Assembly (NCBI GenBank): GCA_009760855.2
Contig: WPIO01000029.1
Location: 3,617,001 to 3,681,000 of the forward strand
DNA from: Cristatella mucedo
Lineage: Eukaryota; Bryozoa; Phylactolaemata; Cristatellidae
Direction of reading: 5' to 3'
Length of the DNA stretch: 64,000 nucleotides
Shown: positions 54,732 through 64,000 of the stretch, one piece after another
Layout: every line of letters starts with the position of its first letter
Position numbering within the stretch: position 1 is the first letter of the stretch
The notes under the pieces: generated by a model
Database searches by the model: none
What the model was told of the DNA's origin: nothing
The model's input: only the letters and a program-made list of their open reading frames with translations
Made by a program: the position numbers and the translations under genes

Positions 54732-57319
54732 CACACACGGAAACTCTTAAATGTCCATAATTGGCAGCCGAGGTAGCCATGCATTAAGCTCAGTCTTGGC
54801 CTTGGATTTGACGTTCAAAGTAGTTATTGGTGAGGGGCTAGTCATTTTGTCAAAGACGTTCTAAACCCTGTTCCTTAGAGAATATTCCCATGCATTTCCT
54901 ATGAGGTTGCTAAGGTCCAATCATGTTTTATAAATCACAAACTAAGAGTATTGCTATTTTATATTTTAAAGCAATACTAATTAGGAAGTGACACTATTCG
55001 CAAATCAAAAAATTGGTTTAATCATCTTTAAATCGAGTCAAGTAATCTAACACTAAGATATAAATAAGCAATCCAAGATCCAATCTAATTCAATCCAATC
55101 CAAGATGAAGCGATTTTACCACCACTACTACCACAGCAGACTGCACACCATTAAACGTTGTCACTCAAATAATCAGATGTTCACATCAAAATACGAGTTA
55201 GAGTTCCCAGGGCAGGCAAACAACGAGTTTACTTTGTAAGCAATAGACAACTCGTCCAATTTCTAGCACCTAAAAGTTTTTAAAAGTTCTAAAAAGTTAT
55301 CTAGCTGGCCTGCTGAGAGATTAGGTGCCGATTAAAAAATTACTAGCTGATTCATCGGCCTCTTTTGTATAGCGACAGAAAGCCTTTACGGCTATCACCA
55401 CCTTGCATCGGCAATAAAGGATCGCCCACCGCAGGATTCGAACCCACGACCTCGAGACTGAAGTCGTGATAAGCAACCGCCATACCAAGTGTGCCATCAC
55501 GACGAATGCCACAGATCGGCAAGGTCCAAAATTAAGGCTTTGAAATGATGGAGGACGCTAAAGAATGTGTTCAGCATGAACCATCCTTTTTGATTTCAAA
55601 GTTTATCCAGGGCTATTAAGGTGTAAAAATTTATCCTCATATTTCTATCCGATTGCCATTTAGCTTATTGTAAGGGTCACCACTATGCACCTTGATGGTC
55701 CTTCTACGATAGGTATGGAGGATGCTCCTTATCAGAGGTTGAACACTCCCTCAACAGCTTTCAAATCCTAGTCAATTCAAAATTGCATAGTTGTACAATT
55801 GCTCATTGATACTTCACGGATCATCTTCCTGCATGTGGTCTTGTATGCACTTGCTTAATTTAGGCATCCTGGTGAGGTACACAAGCAGCAATTCAAGCTG
55901 CTGACATTAAGCGCAATCTTGACAGCAATGCAACAAATAGTTCTTCTACCTCAATCAAAAGACTTCGCTTTCCTAATACAAATATTGCAAGATCGTTATA
56001 AATCAGAACTTAGTACTGTTTACCGTTTATATCTATTCAGACCTTTGGGGGCATTATATTGCGCAACAAATTGCTGCCGTCTTTGCCGACATTTGTCTTG
56101 TGGTGCACACATCATAATTCTTCAACCTAATGTCCCTACTTCAATACTTAATGTAAAGGAAAACCTTGCCACAAATGTCGGAAGAATTGAAACAAGCTTT
56201 AAAAGACGTATGATTGAAGGACTTGTGACACGACCATTACCTAACTAATCGTGAGGTCCTTAGGACAAAAACTAAATAAGCATTATAAACTGATACCGAA
56301 AGGTCTGAATATACATTTATATGCAAACACGGTTGAATCGACAGGAGGGTTTGATGCAGCATTATTCGGAGTGAATGGAATATTATGATATTGCTCCAAC
56401 ATGACAAGAAAGATAACGATGAAGGATATTGCCATGCAGGTAGCATGGATGATGCTGATTCACTCATTGATGAAGGTGATGCCATATAATTAAATGCAGC
56501 TCCTTCTCAAATACTATCAATCACGGAGTTAGAGGGCCTAACAAAATACCACAGCACCAAGGTAAAACGCTTTGCAGACCTGTACAGAGTAGCGCCAGGG
56601 TACGGGTGCGATAGAGAGAGTGAGAGAAGGAGAGTGAAAGATAGTGAGAGAGTGTTAGAGAGTGAGATAGAGAAGGAGAGTGATAAAAAGAGATTTTGAA
56701 ACAAAAAATTAGAGGGAGAGAGAGAGAGAAAGCATGAGAAAGACTGAGAATGAGAGAGAAAATGTGGAAGGAGAGTAAGAGAAAACAGAGTTGATTACAC
56801 AAAAAAGGTAGTTAAACAGTAAGTACCTTAGAACTGATGAAAGTAGATGCCATGCATGTGATAAGCCTGCATCTATGCTGGTAACCATGATGTCCACGTG
56901 ATCTAGTGCTTTTTCGTAGTCGGTGGTGGGATTCATAACCAGACATCGACATAAGACATCATAGAAGTGGGCTCCGACATGGATGTTATTTTCGGTCTGC
57001 CAGGGTCAAGAAAGGTAAATTAAGCGTCAGTGAACATGCCATACGGTTAAAGGTAAACCAACACGGCTGATAGCAAGTAAAAGATAGATACCAGCAAAGC
57101 ACTCATGAAGATAGCTAGGGCCCGGCTGTTAGAGCAGCCACGGTTGTGGCTTAATGATGACTGCATCAACATAAATGCGTCAAGTGGGTGACCCTCCTCA
57201 AGATAAGTTGAGATCGTGTCTAAAACCGTTGAGCTTCCACAGTGGATATCACTAAGGATTTGAGATGATTTGTGTGAAGCTGAGGACAGATGGTCACTCT
57301 TCATGTTCGTTATTTCTGC
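38233..57319 (-). CDS. SLF1: SLF1 (ANKRD32)-like ankyrin-repeat protein, partial gene
   Basis: Exons in transcript order: 57319-57092, 56996-56827, 54233-54117, 53969-53777, 49268-49189 (end uncertain), 47139-47019, 41611-41540, 41245-41144, 40933-40808, 40690-40541 and 38657-38233. All have AG/GT borders and matching phases except the join 54117 to 53969. The product has an alpha-helical region, then three ankyrin-type repeats (GETALHIACRRGDL; DWTPLHEACFYGHTAIVEEL; GITPLYDASVNGHVDVIRLL). After these comes LLLRYGGTSLLQ and a C-terminal domain. The pattern of GETALH, DNxxWTPLHEAC and NGHVxxxxLLLxxGG best fits SLF1, which with SLF2 recruits SMC5/6 to RAD18-marked DNA damage. TONSL and BARD1 have similar ankyrin blocks. 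No BRCT exons were found, so the 5' end is missing or lies beyond the window. Confidence 0.65.
40541..40690 (-). CDS. SLF1: SLF1-like gene exon after the ankyrin block
   Basis: A 150-bp exon with acceptor TTTGCGTGTAG and donor GTAAGT, phase 1 at both ends. It reads TSLLQIPSDLGKLPVDVAP, closing the last ankyrin repeat, and then a Ser-rich linker. Confidence 0.82.
40808..40933 (-). CDS. SLF1: SLF1-like gene exon, ankyrin repeat 3
   Basis: A 126-bp exon with acceptor CTGCTTTTTAG and donor GTGTGT, phase 1 at both ends. It reads GIGGITPLYDASVNGHVDVI, then RLLLRYG. The usual His of TPLHDA is Tyr here. Confidence 0.88.
41144..41245 (-). CDS. SLF1: SLF1-like gene exon, ankyrin repeat 2
   Basis: A 102-bp exon with acceptor GGCTGTTTCAG and donor GTAAGG, phase 1 at both ends. 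It reads IDVGIRDNGDWTPLHEACF, then GHTAIVEELLKHM. Confidence 0.88.
41540..41611 (-). CDS. SLF1: SLF1-like gene exon, ankyrin repeat 1
   Basis: A 72-bp exon with acceptor GATCTACAG and donor GTAAGC, phase 1 at both ends. It reads ETALHIACRRGDLPRVKQLL, a textbook ankyrin helix pair. Confidence 0.88.
41612..43351. other. SLF1-like gene intron, 5' of ankyrin exon 1
   Basis: Part of the 5.4-kb intron between 47019 and 41611. Nothing recognisable lies in this portion. Confidence 0.5.
43352..43500 (+). mobile_element. tRNA-derived SINE in SLF1-like intron
   Basis: It has GTCTTAGCTCAGGGGGAGG (A-box region), GTATGTTCGAGTACTGCAG, GGGCAATCCTTTACAGCGC and GAGGCTGTTAAATCAGC, then AACCTTTACTTTTTTT. It is full length, inserted antisense to the gene. 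Confidence 0.82.
43560..43960 (-). mobile_element. LINE-A 3' fragment in SLF1-like intron
   Basis: The minus strand carries the end of the LINE-A coding region (the SLAPAYLSELLSNQS segment) and its 3' UTR with GTGTCAGCACGCATAAGC reversed. It is decayed. Confidence 0.75.
44742..45245 (-). mobile_element. LINE-B 3' fragment in SLF1-like intron
   Basis: It starts with the tail TTTAATGTAATGTAATGTATC and reads on the minus strand VLTLTHKARHGLAPSYLAEL, then GDRSFSSAGPGLWNSLPQFL, matching LINE-B copy 2 at 9785-10000. Confidence 0.88.
45305..45440 (+). mobile_element. Degenerate tRNA-derived SINE
   Basis: AAGGGGTAAGGTATTTGAGCC, GATCCAGGTTGCGAG and TTTCGAATCCAGTAGCAGGC resemble the SINE head and early body. 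Confidence 0.55.
45448..45955 (+). mobile_element. Decayed LINE-A 3' fragment
   Basis: GGACTTCTGTAACTCACTATTTGCAGG matches the NSLLAG segment of LINE-A. The stretch ends with GAGATTTAGTTCTCTTAGAGTGC and an ATTATTATTATT tail. Reading frames are lost. Confidence 0.75.
45956..47018. other. SLF1-like gene intron
   Basis: AT-rich intron sequence with no further feature recognised. Confidence 0.5.
47019..47139 (-). CDS. SLF1: SLF1-like gene exon before the ankyrin block
   Basis: Acceptor TTACATTGCAG precedes it, and donor GTAAGA follows. Only phase 0 is open. It reads LILLRLVKLVALLCHRIDN, then QWALFSRQLGSTIYN. Its split last codon joins the next exon to give NGETALH, the expected start of the first ankyrin repeat. 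Confidence 0.82.
47455..48140 (+). mobile_element. LINE-A 3' fragment in SLF1-like intron
   Basis: It covers the C-terminal RT region (ARLVCREHCSSQIIPLLDDL) and ends TTATTATTATAAT after GATTGAGTTCTCTGAGGACA. It is well preserved in sequence but frameshifted. Confidence 0.88.
48141..48999. other. SLF1-like gene intron
   Basis: No exon or known repeat recognised. Confidence 0.45.
49000..49147 (+). mobile_element. tRNA SINE with LINE-A-like tail, copy 1
   Basis: The head GCCCAGCGGTCAAGGTGCTC, then GGTCGTGGGCTCGAGCCC, is tRNA-like. It is followed by GTGAAGCAGCTAGATAAAGATG and an ATTATTATT tail instead of the usual SINE body. The tail resembles the LINE-A 3' end (AAAGCACCTAGAAAGAGATTGAG and TTATTATT). 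Confidence 0.7.
49189..49268 (-). CDS. SLF1: SLF1-like gene exon, 3' edge uncertain
   Basis: Acceptor GGGGCTTTTTTAG precedes it, phase 1, matching the upstream exon. It reads SSLEEDWHVIFFCTREC, then KGSQLRFA. Donor candidates are GTCAGT after 49189 or GTAATA after 49138. Both end in phase 0, as the next exon needs. The longer version would run into the tail of the adjacent SINE. Confidence 0.6.
49828..49975 (+). mobile_element. tRNA SINE with LINE-A-like tail, copy 2
   Basis: The head GGTCCAGCAGTTAAGGTGCTC, then GTCGTGGGCTCAAGCCC, is followed by GTGAAGCACCTGAATAGAG and TTAAGTTCTCTGGGGGCGC. That is clearly the LINE-A terminal motif. Confidence 0.8.
50000..51815 (+). mobile_element. LINE-A copy, longest 5' extent
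   Basis: It begins before the RT palm (SPLDPIPIVLLLRC, then FKKAVVRPLLKKATL) and covers the core, including a TATGCAGATGACACTTAG stretch near 50801 where the YADD-T-Q glutamine codon has become TAG. The C-terminal part and 3' UTR follow, with an ATTATTATTACTAT tail. Frames are broken many times. It lies in an SLF1-like intron. Confidence 0.88.
51816..53776. other. SLF1-like gene intron
   Basis: No exon was convincingly seen. A short LINE-like APKAYNSLS segment lies near 51907. Confidence 0.45.
53777..53969 (-). CDS. SLF1: SLF1-like gene exon
   Basis: Acceptor TGTGCTGTCAG precedes it, and a weak donor (ACA then GTATTT) follows. It is open only in phase 0 (NVIFARLGAVLIECLYENV, then LISAILLQIYRDFTRLLL), which does not fit the phase 2 end of the upstream exon. 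It ends in phase 1. Confidence 0.65.
54117..54233 (-). CDS. SLF1: SLF1-like gene exon
   Basis: Acceptor GTGATTCTAG precedes it, and donor GTAAGT follows. The two other frames have stops right at the start, so phase 2 is forced and agrees with the upstream exon. It reads SLIQDKTMIDSDLREN, then FLKFLIKLFAADAASKEEK, and ends in phase 2. Confidence 0.82.
54651..54738. repeat. (CA)n microsatellite in intron
   Basis: A CA run of about 88 bp with a few GACA and AAAC interruptions. Confidence 0.97.
55330..55508 (-). mobile_element. tRNA-derived SINE, full length, inverted
   Basis: On the minus strand it reads GGTCGTGGGTTCGAATCCTG, GGGCGATCCTTTATTGCCG, AAGGCTTTCTGTCGCTATAC and GAGGCCGATGAATCAGCTAG, the same order as the copy at 29757. 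The perfect B box could suggest a tRNA gene, but the conserved SINE body argues against that. Confidence 0.82.
56585..56790. repeat. GA-rich simple sequence
   Basis: Purine-rich GAGA-type sequence in the intron next to the exon at 56827. It creates spurious long Ser/Leu frames on the minus strand. Confidence 0.85.
56827..56996 (-). CDS. SLF1: SLF1-like gene exon
   Basis: Acceptor CCCTGGCAG precedes it, and donor GTACTT follows AAG. It opens in phase 0 and ends in phase 2. It reads TENNIHVGAHFYDVLCRCL, then DYEKALDHVDIMVTSIDAG. Both joins to neighbours are in phase. Confidence 0.82.
57092..57319 (-). CDS. SLF1: SLF1-like gene exon, most 5' found
   Basis: Acceptor TATATTTTAG precedes 57319, and donor GTATCT follows 57092. 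It has 76 codons in phase 0 at both ends, containing TYLEEGHPLDAFMLMQSSL. It looks helical. The ATG inside (MKSDHL) could be read as a start, but the good acceptor argues for an internal exon. Confidence 0.8.
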
Positions 57320-58565
57320 CTAAAATATAAAAGCTGGTGCCAAAATGTGTCTCTTGTACATCTGCCACACGAGACAAGCAAACGATGATATAATATTCAC
57401 AGCCAACGGCTCTTGCAGAAGCACACCCAAGTAACAAGATCAATGCTCAAGAATGCTAACAGAAAAAACGAGCCAGAGCATCCGACATAATTTAGATCTA
57501 ACACTTATAAACTAGATCGCTAATTATAGAAATATAAACGTATTAATCACAACAGATGCACAATGGTTAGAGTGATCAGAGCTCCAAATTACACGAATGG
57601 AGAGACATGCCACACCTACAGTATTAGCTTACAATACTTAAGAGTAGACAATCTAAAATCAAACATCTGAAATGCTAACACAAGACCAGACAAATATTTC
57701 ATAAGCCACAACAATTAAAGCAATTCTTCATAAAGAATCGAGAAATATAATTTTGAATGAGAATACTTGAGCCCATAAGTTCCCAAAACACAAGCCATCC
57801 ATTGTGATATTTATAGTTCAGCACTCTTACAGTTGAAATTGAACATTCAACTCTGCATTGAATAATGAAATAGTGCCGAGCAGGCTTTCGTTTAGTGTCT
57901 TGCACGTCTTAAATTTTAATTGACTTTTCCGAGACTTATCAGGTAGGTTATTTCACTAATAAAACTCTGTATGAAGTAATGCCACGAAGGTCACAATAGA
58001 GAATAACATGACACCTAAGTCTAATTTTTAGACAGTATTTTTTAATATAATGAAGCAAACAACTGTAAGAAAAGATCTACTCTTTTCACACACAAAGAAG
58101 AAATATGGTTTGCGAAAATGCACGTCACGGTGTAAAATCAGCTGGGTGTAGCAAACTACCTACTATAAATAGCCATGTTGCGATAAAAAACCTGCCCTAC
58201 CTATTTCTGGACGGCAATAAGGTGCTCTGAATATAGGCTGGTTCAGGCCTTACAGAGAGCACGAATTTTGTGGGTGAGCCATCTGCCTTTTCATGGCTCT
58301 TAGCCACTACTTAGTAAAGATTAATTCTCAACAGATTAAGCAAACAGGCAAAACATTGTTCAGCAACAATCACATTGAGGAGCTGTTTCAGTAATATGGA
58401 CAACAATATAGACCATACAACCGTCATGCTTATAAGGCATCTAGGATTTTGTACAAGCACAGTCCCTAGAAAAGCAAGCAATACTACTACTAGTGCTCAA
58501 AATGTCACATAAAATATACTAGTGGTTTGATAATACAGAATCAGCTGGGGTTAACAATTTAAGTA
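57320..58565. other. Upstream of the first SLF1-like exon found
   Basis: AT-rich sequence. The missing 5' exons of the SLF1-like gene should lie here or farther right, but no clear BRCT-like segment was found. Confidence 0.4.
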
Positions 58566-60700
58566 ATGCAATGTTCAGTATCTCCCTCTGTAACTCCACA
58601 AAGACTATGTGGATGTTAACGCAGGAAAGTTTTTTATAGTGCACTACCAGTCTAAGCAGCTTTCGGTACACATTCAGTAGCCAACACACTTCATCTCACG
58701 CAACAAAGAGAAAGTGAAAAGCACAGCAGAATCAGAAGAGCAGTTGAGCTAGTGAGTAGCATGGAAGTAGCAGCTCAGGACCGCTGGAAAAGATGTGCCA
58801 TAGTCGGCAGCAGGAGAGTAGTTGTCATTGCATAAGAATCATGAAATGAGCTCCACAGTCTAAGACCTGCAGAGCAAAAGCTTCTGTCACCAACGGTCTT
58901 TAGGCATAGGAATGAAAAAGCTAATTTATTGTCTATACAGGACCTGGTGGCACGAGGAGGCTGAAACTGGTGCAGCAGTTCAGCTAGGTGTGGATGAGCC
59001 AAGCGGTGACGGCCCTTGTGGGTCAGAGTAAGAACTTTGCTATGTATCAGTTGATCGACCGGCAGTCATCCTAGCTCATTTAGCAATGGAGATACACGAT
59101 CGAATCTCTGGGATTTTAAAAACTAGCCTTGCAGCTAGATTCATAGCCAGCTGCAGTAGCCTAGTGGCATTTTTGGTAGCCCAGCCAAGTGGATTTACTT
59201 AATTGCTTTAGTCGGAGGGGGCTTTGTGGAGGCAGGAATGTGCACATTTTTCCAGTAAAGAAGGCTGAAAACTTTTCGGTTGAGCCGTTAATACCTGGGG
59301 AGTGAGACCTCTCAGCATTGGCCAGCAAATTCTTTACCGTCTTATAAATCTGTTTTGGGTCTGGCTGGCCGGACTTCAGTTTTCGAGTGAATAAAGAAGC
59401 CTTGGCTTTTGAAGCTTCCGGGTGTAACCTCGAAGGAAGTCTGAAATTTACTAGATCTGCATCAGACCCCGATTTTTAACAATGATGTTCAAGCCTGCGC
59501 TTAACACGGTGCATCTTTTGAAGTTTTTTGTAAATTAAAAGGAATCCCCACGACTCGGTACACGGACAGAATGTACTGGAGCATGCTTGTCAAGACCACT
59601 CCTAAGTGTGATTTTCACTGCACCAGTGAGGGCATCAAGGCCGTCAATCGAGTCTGAGTGCAGATCAAGAAGACCAGCATCACATCCAGATTTCAAAAGT
59701 TTGTCTTGATCAATACTTTTTTAATTACGTAGCTGGACAAACTCGACATTATCATGTACGTACAACAGAGCAGGAACATAAAAAAGACCAAACGATGATC
59801 CGAAAGGGTCAGCAGGCTCACCACAAGGTCAGTGGGACAGACATCCTTAGTGATAACCAGATCTAGGATATGGCCACCGACTAAAGTGGTATGATTAACG
59901 TGTTGGACCAAATCAACGCTCTCTAAACAGTCAAGAAGTGAACAGACCTGACTGTTGCTAGGGTTTTCAACGTGAATATTGAAGTCTACATCAATCAGTA
60001 ATGGCCTGTCGCACAAATATTTTAGTGAGGAACTCTGAAAACTCTTCTATAAACAAGTTTAAACAGCTAGAAGGAGGGCGGTATATAACAACGTGATATA
60101 AAAAATAGTATATATATATATATAAAAAAAGTGATGAGGACCTAATTGCAACTGATTTAAACAATGGCCCATGCAAAAAACTGCGTATATTAAAAGCTCT
60201 GCCATCAACCTTATCAGATCGCATGGACTGAAAGAATAGGAACCTGGTGGAGTGGTCTCAGATAAACAGCTACGAGCAGGGCATCATCCACGTTTCAGTA
60301 AGCAGAAACGCATCTAGCTTCTCCTGAACAGCTTGATCGCAGATAAGTAACCCCTTGGTTTATAGGAAGCGGACATTTAGCAGACGGAATTTAAGAGGCT
60401 GTCCAACAACTGCGCGACACCGATGAAGTGGCTTGTATTGCAGTTGGCATGTAGCCGGCCGGGCAGACACCGACCCTTCGAATTTGAACTGGACTTAGTA
60501 ACGGCCGCCGGTCGACGTTTCACAACATGCTGAGGGACGGCAGGTGAGCTACTACCGAAACGAGTGCTAATCTTTGAACTTACGAGTCGTAGGTTTGATA
60601 GCCGAGCTGCTGATAGGGTGAACGAAGGATGCCGGGAGGTTCTGAGACCCACCGAAGAAGGCCCACCGGTAGGTTTCGACTAACGGTGAAATTGCACCTT
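58566..60700 (-). mobile_element. LINE-B copy with RT core deleted
   Basis: From the 3' end, the minus strand reads back through the C-terminal segment (AELLHQFQPPRATRSCIDNK), then jumps near 59180-59200 from the equivalent of 9635 to 8475 in copy 2, skipping about 1.15 kb of RT core. It then covers the linker, the endonuclease (FNIHVENPSNSQV, near 59960; IYRPPSSC near 60080) and the leader up to about 60430. The part from 60430 to 60700 extends the leader further than copy 2 shows. A short TA run at about 60107-60124 interrupts the endonuclease. Confidence 0.82.
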
Positions 60701-61250
60701 ATGCTTGGCAGGTTCTGTTTGAGTAGCATATCCAAGAATAGCTCATAAAACAGCAACAACAAAGAGAGCAGCAGAATACCTGAAGGTATCAGGGAGAAGT
60801 CAGATCCAAGAGTTGCTTTCGGTCGCCCGAGGCCGCTCTCTAGCTCGGGGAGGTATGATATGTGCTATGATAAGGGAGGAAGGTGAAGGCTGACATAACA
60901 AATTAAGTTGTAAGAACTAGTGTACTGGCTGGACAGGCCCAGCATGCTAAGGCACCTTGGACACTTGACCCATCTTTGCAGAGGATGACCGAACTTTAGA
61001 CCCACAACCAGCTCGTTCGTAGGTTTTCAGAAAATTACATCGTAATAAATGGCTCAACACGTGAATATATAAACACTAGCAATCTGGTAAATGTGGTCCG
61101 GTGCAATTGCAGCGATATTGTTTCATTTAATAGAATGCTGATGTGCTAACACGGATGTATTGCATTGATAGGTGATCCTATTCTGATTCTCAGGACATAG
61201 ACTATTCTCACCCTCACAAAGTCTGGCTTAGGCTTATTAATGTTCTAAAC

Positions 61251-61436
61251 CAGAGGTTCACAACCGTCCTATTGCCGCGACCCTTTAACACAGTCTCTCA
61301 TGTTGTGGCGATCCCCAACCATAAAATTATTTGTGAAAAATGTGGAAATGCCTGTTTTCTGATGGTCTTAGGCAACCCCTGCGGAAGGGTCGTTCGACCC
61401 CCAAAGGGGTCGCGAACCACAGGTTCAGAACTGCTG
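61251..61436. mobile_element. SPIN-like hAT miniature transposon, copy 2
   Basis: It starts CAGAGGTTCACAACC and ends GGTTCAGAACTGCTG, with internal CCGCGACCCTTTAACACAG, CCCAACCATAAAATTATT and GGGTCGTTCGACCCCC, the same as copy 1. The 8-bp flanks TTCTAAAC and GTCTAAAC differ at one base. It is non-autonomous. Confidence 0.9.
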
Positions 61437-62779
61437 GTCTAAACCAAGTTTCGAAGAATATGGTAACTTCCCCCAAGTGGGATAAAAATGAAATATTAGA
61501 AATAACAAGGCTCAAAAATACAAATACAGTATTGTAAAATTATCGAACTCATTTGCTACTTTTTTTCACACCCAATTTCAACAGATCAATAATAATACAT
61601 TTATATACATTCATATACAGTGCTGACCCAGACAATATGCATCCTGGGAATAAACACAAATCTGAAATTTTGATGAGTTTTACAAAATCACGGCCAAAAA
61701 TACTACCACATACCACAGTGTAAGATTAATATGAGGAAGCAGTAAATGTACCAGATTGTGATTGCTGCCAACTGGGTTGGATTACTAGGTACAGAAAAAT
61801 ATGCACAATTAACTTGTTTTGTGGTTTCACGTGGGTGCGGAAACAGTTGAGGTTTTTGTAGGATAGCTTTTGGCAGCACAATCAGAAGACGGTAATGTAA
61901 GATTTTTTGGATGTGCCAGCTATACCTCTCTAGAAAAATGCATCTTAACAACTGTGTTGCGCACTAGTTTGGGGAATGTTAGTGGTTTGAGACTTCTTGT
62001 TTTTTGTATGCACATACACAGGCCAGATCTAGCTTGAGAATATGCAAAAAATCGGTAATAATAAGAGCAAGAAACCAGCTCACTACTATGTTTCCCGATG
62101 AAAAAAGAGCCGTAGAGCACTACAAAACTGCTTTAGAAGTCTTGGCAAACACATGAGATGCCAAAACTACGGTGACCTACATGGGTTATAATGTGTTCCC
62201 TGAAATTACGAGACGTATTTTAATTTAGTGCATGCATTTAGAAAACTGAGATAGCTAAGCCTAGGGCACCATTTTAAAGAATTCTTTAATTTATTGTTTA
62301 ACAGAAAACGCTGTTCAATTTTTCCTTTCCATCGTGTCATCAAATTTTAGCATCTCTGCCAACCACATCAAACTTATCGTCGCGAATGCTCAAATTAGCA
62401 TGCTGCAAACTCTCGATGATTGCTGAAAAAAATGCCCACCACGTTGGTGAGATCAATGTTTATGGAGTCGGATACTAAATGCATCTAGTAAATCTTACTT
62501 TGCAGTGCTCCGATGGTAATAGAAAATGATACCTTTCGAGAATAGTGACTATGCCGGTAGGCAGAAATTGCCAGTTACTGTAAAAACCGGGTCATTGAGC
62601 ATATTTTTCACCTAGTAAGATAACTAGGCTGGTAGCATGTCCGATTTGTTACAAATATTGCTAACTCATGCAAATCATATGCTCAGGTGAATATTTGTTG
62701 GCATGCAGTCCATAAAAAACTGAATTATCAGAGATTATAAGTCGATCCTCAGAGTACATAGATTTTTTCGGGCGAGCAC

Positions 62780-62890
<111 letters not shown>

Positions 62891-63541
62891 ATTCATACCA
62901 TTATTAAATTAACTATTCTTGACAACAAAGTATCACGACGTTCTTCAGGAGTGGAATAAGGGAAGGCAAAAACGAACCACAAATATTATTGTCAAGTTTA
63001 CGCACTGAAAAACACTGTTATCGGCCAATAAGTCATGCATATGCACAACAGGAGCTCACACCAGCACTGCTACAATGTATGAGCACACAATCGACAGCAA
63101 TCTGGGTCAGCAGGGGCAGCCAGCTCTGTGCTCGTCTACCAAATCTTCTACTATTTAGTATGGCTTTCCATTGATTGATATTTTGATGATATACTTAGTC
63201 ACTTGGCACATTGCAACTAGCTTAAGATCAGGACATATTTTTTCATGCTCCCCTTTTCTTTGGCTGTAATAACATCTTGGGTCAAGAGTGTGTGCAAACT
63301 AATTTATATAACCCTCAATACGACATAGACTGTGAACTTAAAGTAGAATTGCAAGCTGTAACTGACCTGGCGCTCACTGATCGATGCCTTCTATAGCAGT
63401 ATGATGCACTAAAATTAAACTGAAAGTCTCAAGTGAAGTTGAATATTTGAGGTAAAAGAGGACGAGCTGCATACTTTATTTTCAAGAATGCATCACTATA
63501 TTCTTCCGAATGCATAGCTACAAACAGGCTTGAGAGTGTAG

Positions 63542-63675
63542 TAATAATATAATAATAATATTGCACTTGATAAAGCGCCCTCAGAGAACTTAATCTCTCT
63601 CTAGGCGCTTTACATTTGCTGCAAAGTGATATGCAATTGAATAGTAAGTAAAATCATGCTTGAAAAACAAACAAA
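63542..63675 (-). mobile_element. LINE-A 3' tail
   Basis: AATAATATAATAATAATATTGC is followed by AAAGCGCCCTCAGAGAAC, then CTCTAGGCGCTTTACATTTG. It is nearly identical to the start of the fragment at 20929, which suggests both inserted fairly recently. Confidence 0.88.
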
Positions 63676-64000
63676 CTGTGTAGGACATTAAAGGTGCCTC
63701 TCCACCCTGCATTTCAAATTTTCTATAACTTACTTTGCTGATTGACAACCTCTAAAACAGAATCGCAAAGTTCATCGGGGTCTCTGTTGATAGCAAAAAT
63801 AATCTACAGCCTGGTCTGAAGACACCCTAGTGGCTGGATGACATGTTTGGCTATCTTGGGTTAAGTGGCCTTTCACGAAATCTACAAACTGAATAGGACG
63901 GTTATGGGGAGCTTTATGAAAGCGGTCCTAGAAGGTGCAAGCACTGGTTTAACTCCTGCACGGAAGAGAGAAATATGTGCTGTATGCGATTCAGCAACTG

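Noticed and set aside
54467-54784. Frame coding Val-Cys repeats
   Set aside because: Translation of the CA microsatellite.
55425-55508. Possible tRNA gene on the minus strand
   Set aside because: The B box is perfect, but the flanking body is the same as in the other SINE copies.
60377-60652. 91-codon minus-strand frame as a separate gene
   Set aside because: Its end (NTSHFIGV) matches the leader of LINE-B copy 2, so it is transposon sequence.
61703-62120. Possible 5' exons (BRCT-like) of the SLF1-like gene
   Set aside because: Some segments look protein-like, but no pair of splice sites and phases fits, and no BRCT signature residues are visible.

Overview
The window is animal nuclear DNA. 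It has spliced genes with small exons, LINE retrotransposon fragments of two families, tRNA-derived SINEs, hAT-type miniature transposons, long dinucleotide microsatellites and a CpG-rich block. The species cannot be fixed from sequence alone. A chelicerate or mollusc is a guess; nothing bacterial or viral was seen.

Layout. From 1 to about 11.1 kb lies a graveyard of two LINE families, called here LINE-A (L2/CR1-like, ending in TTA repeats) and LINE-B (CR1-like, ending in repeats of TACAT). From 16.3 to 20.4 kb is a plus-strand gene of unknown function (gene 1). It has one very long Ser/Ala-rich exon and short 3' exons, and one of its introns probably uses a GC-AG splice pair. From 20.9 to 25.1 kb there are more LINE pieces.

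From about 26 to 36.2 kb the sequence is strongly GC- and CpG-rich. It holds SINEs, perfect inverted repeats and a plus-strand gene for a protein of about 994 residues with two SH3 domains. That gene is modelled as a short first exon at 31.2 kb spliced in phase to a giant exon at 32.9-35.8 kb. A SPIN-like hAT miniature element sits in its only intron.

From 57.3 kb down to 38.2 kb on the minus strand runs a multi-exon gene. I joined 11 exons by splice sites and reading phase; ten of the joins are between neighbouring modelled exons, and all but one agree in phase. The product contains ankyrin repeats and most resembles SLF1 (ANKRD32), the factor that brings the SMC5/6 complex to DNA damage. 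Its 5' end, where BRCT domains would be expected, was not found. Its introns are full of LINE and SINE copies. From 58.6 to 64 kb there is a LINE-B copy with its RT core deleted, a second SPIN-like element, a long AT microsatellite and a LINE-A tail.

The three genes show no sign of working together. The most interesting points are the two SPIN-like elements (a family known for horizontal transfer), the SINEs that carry a LINE-A-like 3' tail, the phase break inside the SLF1-like gene, and the probable GC-AG intron in gene 1.
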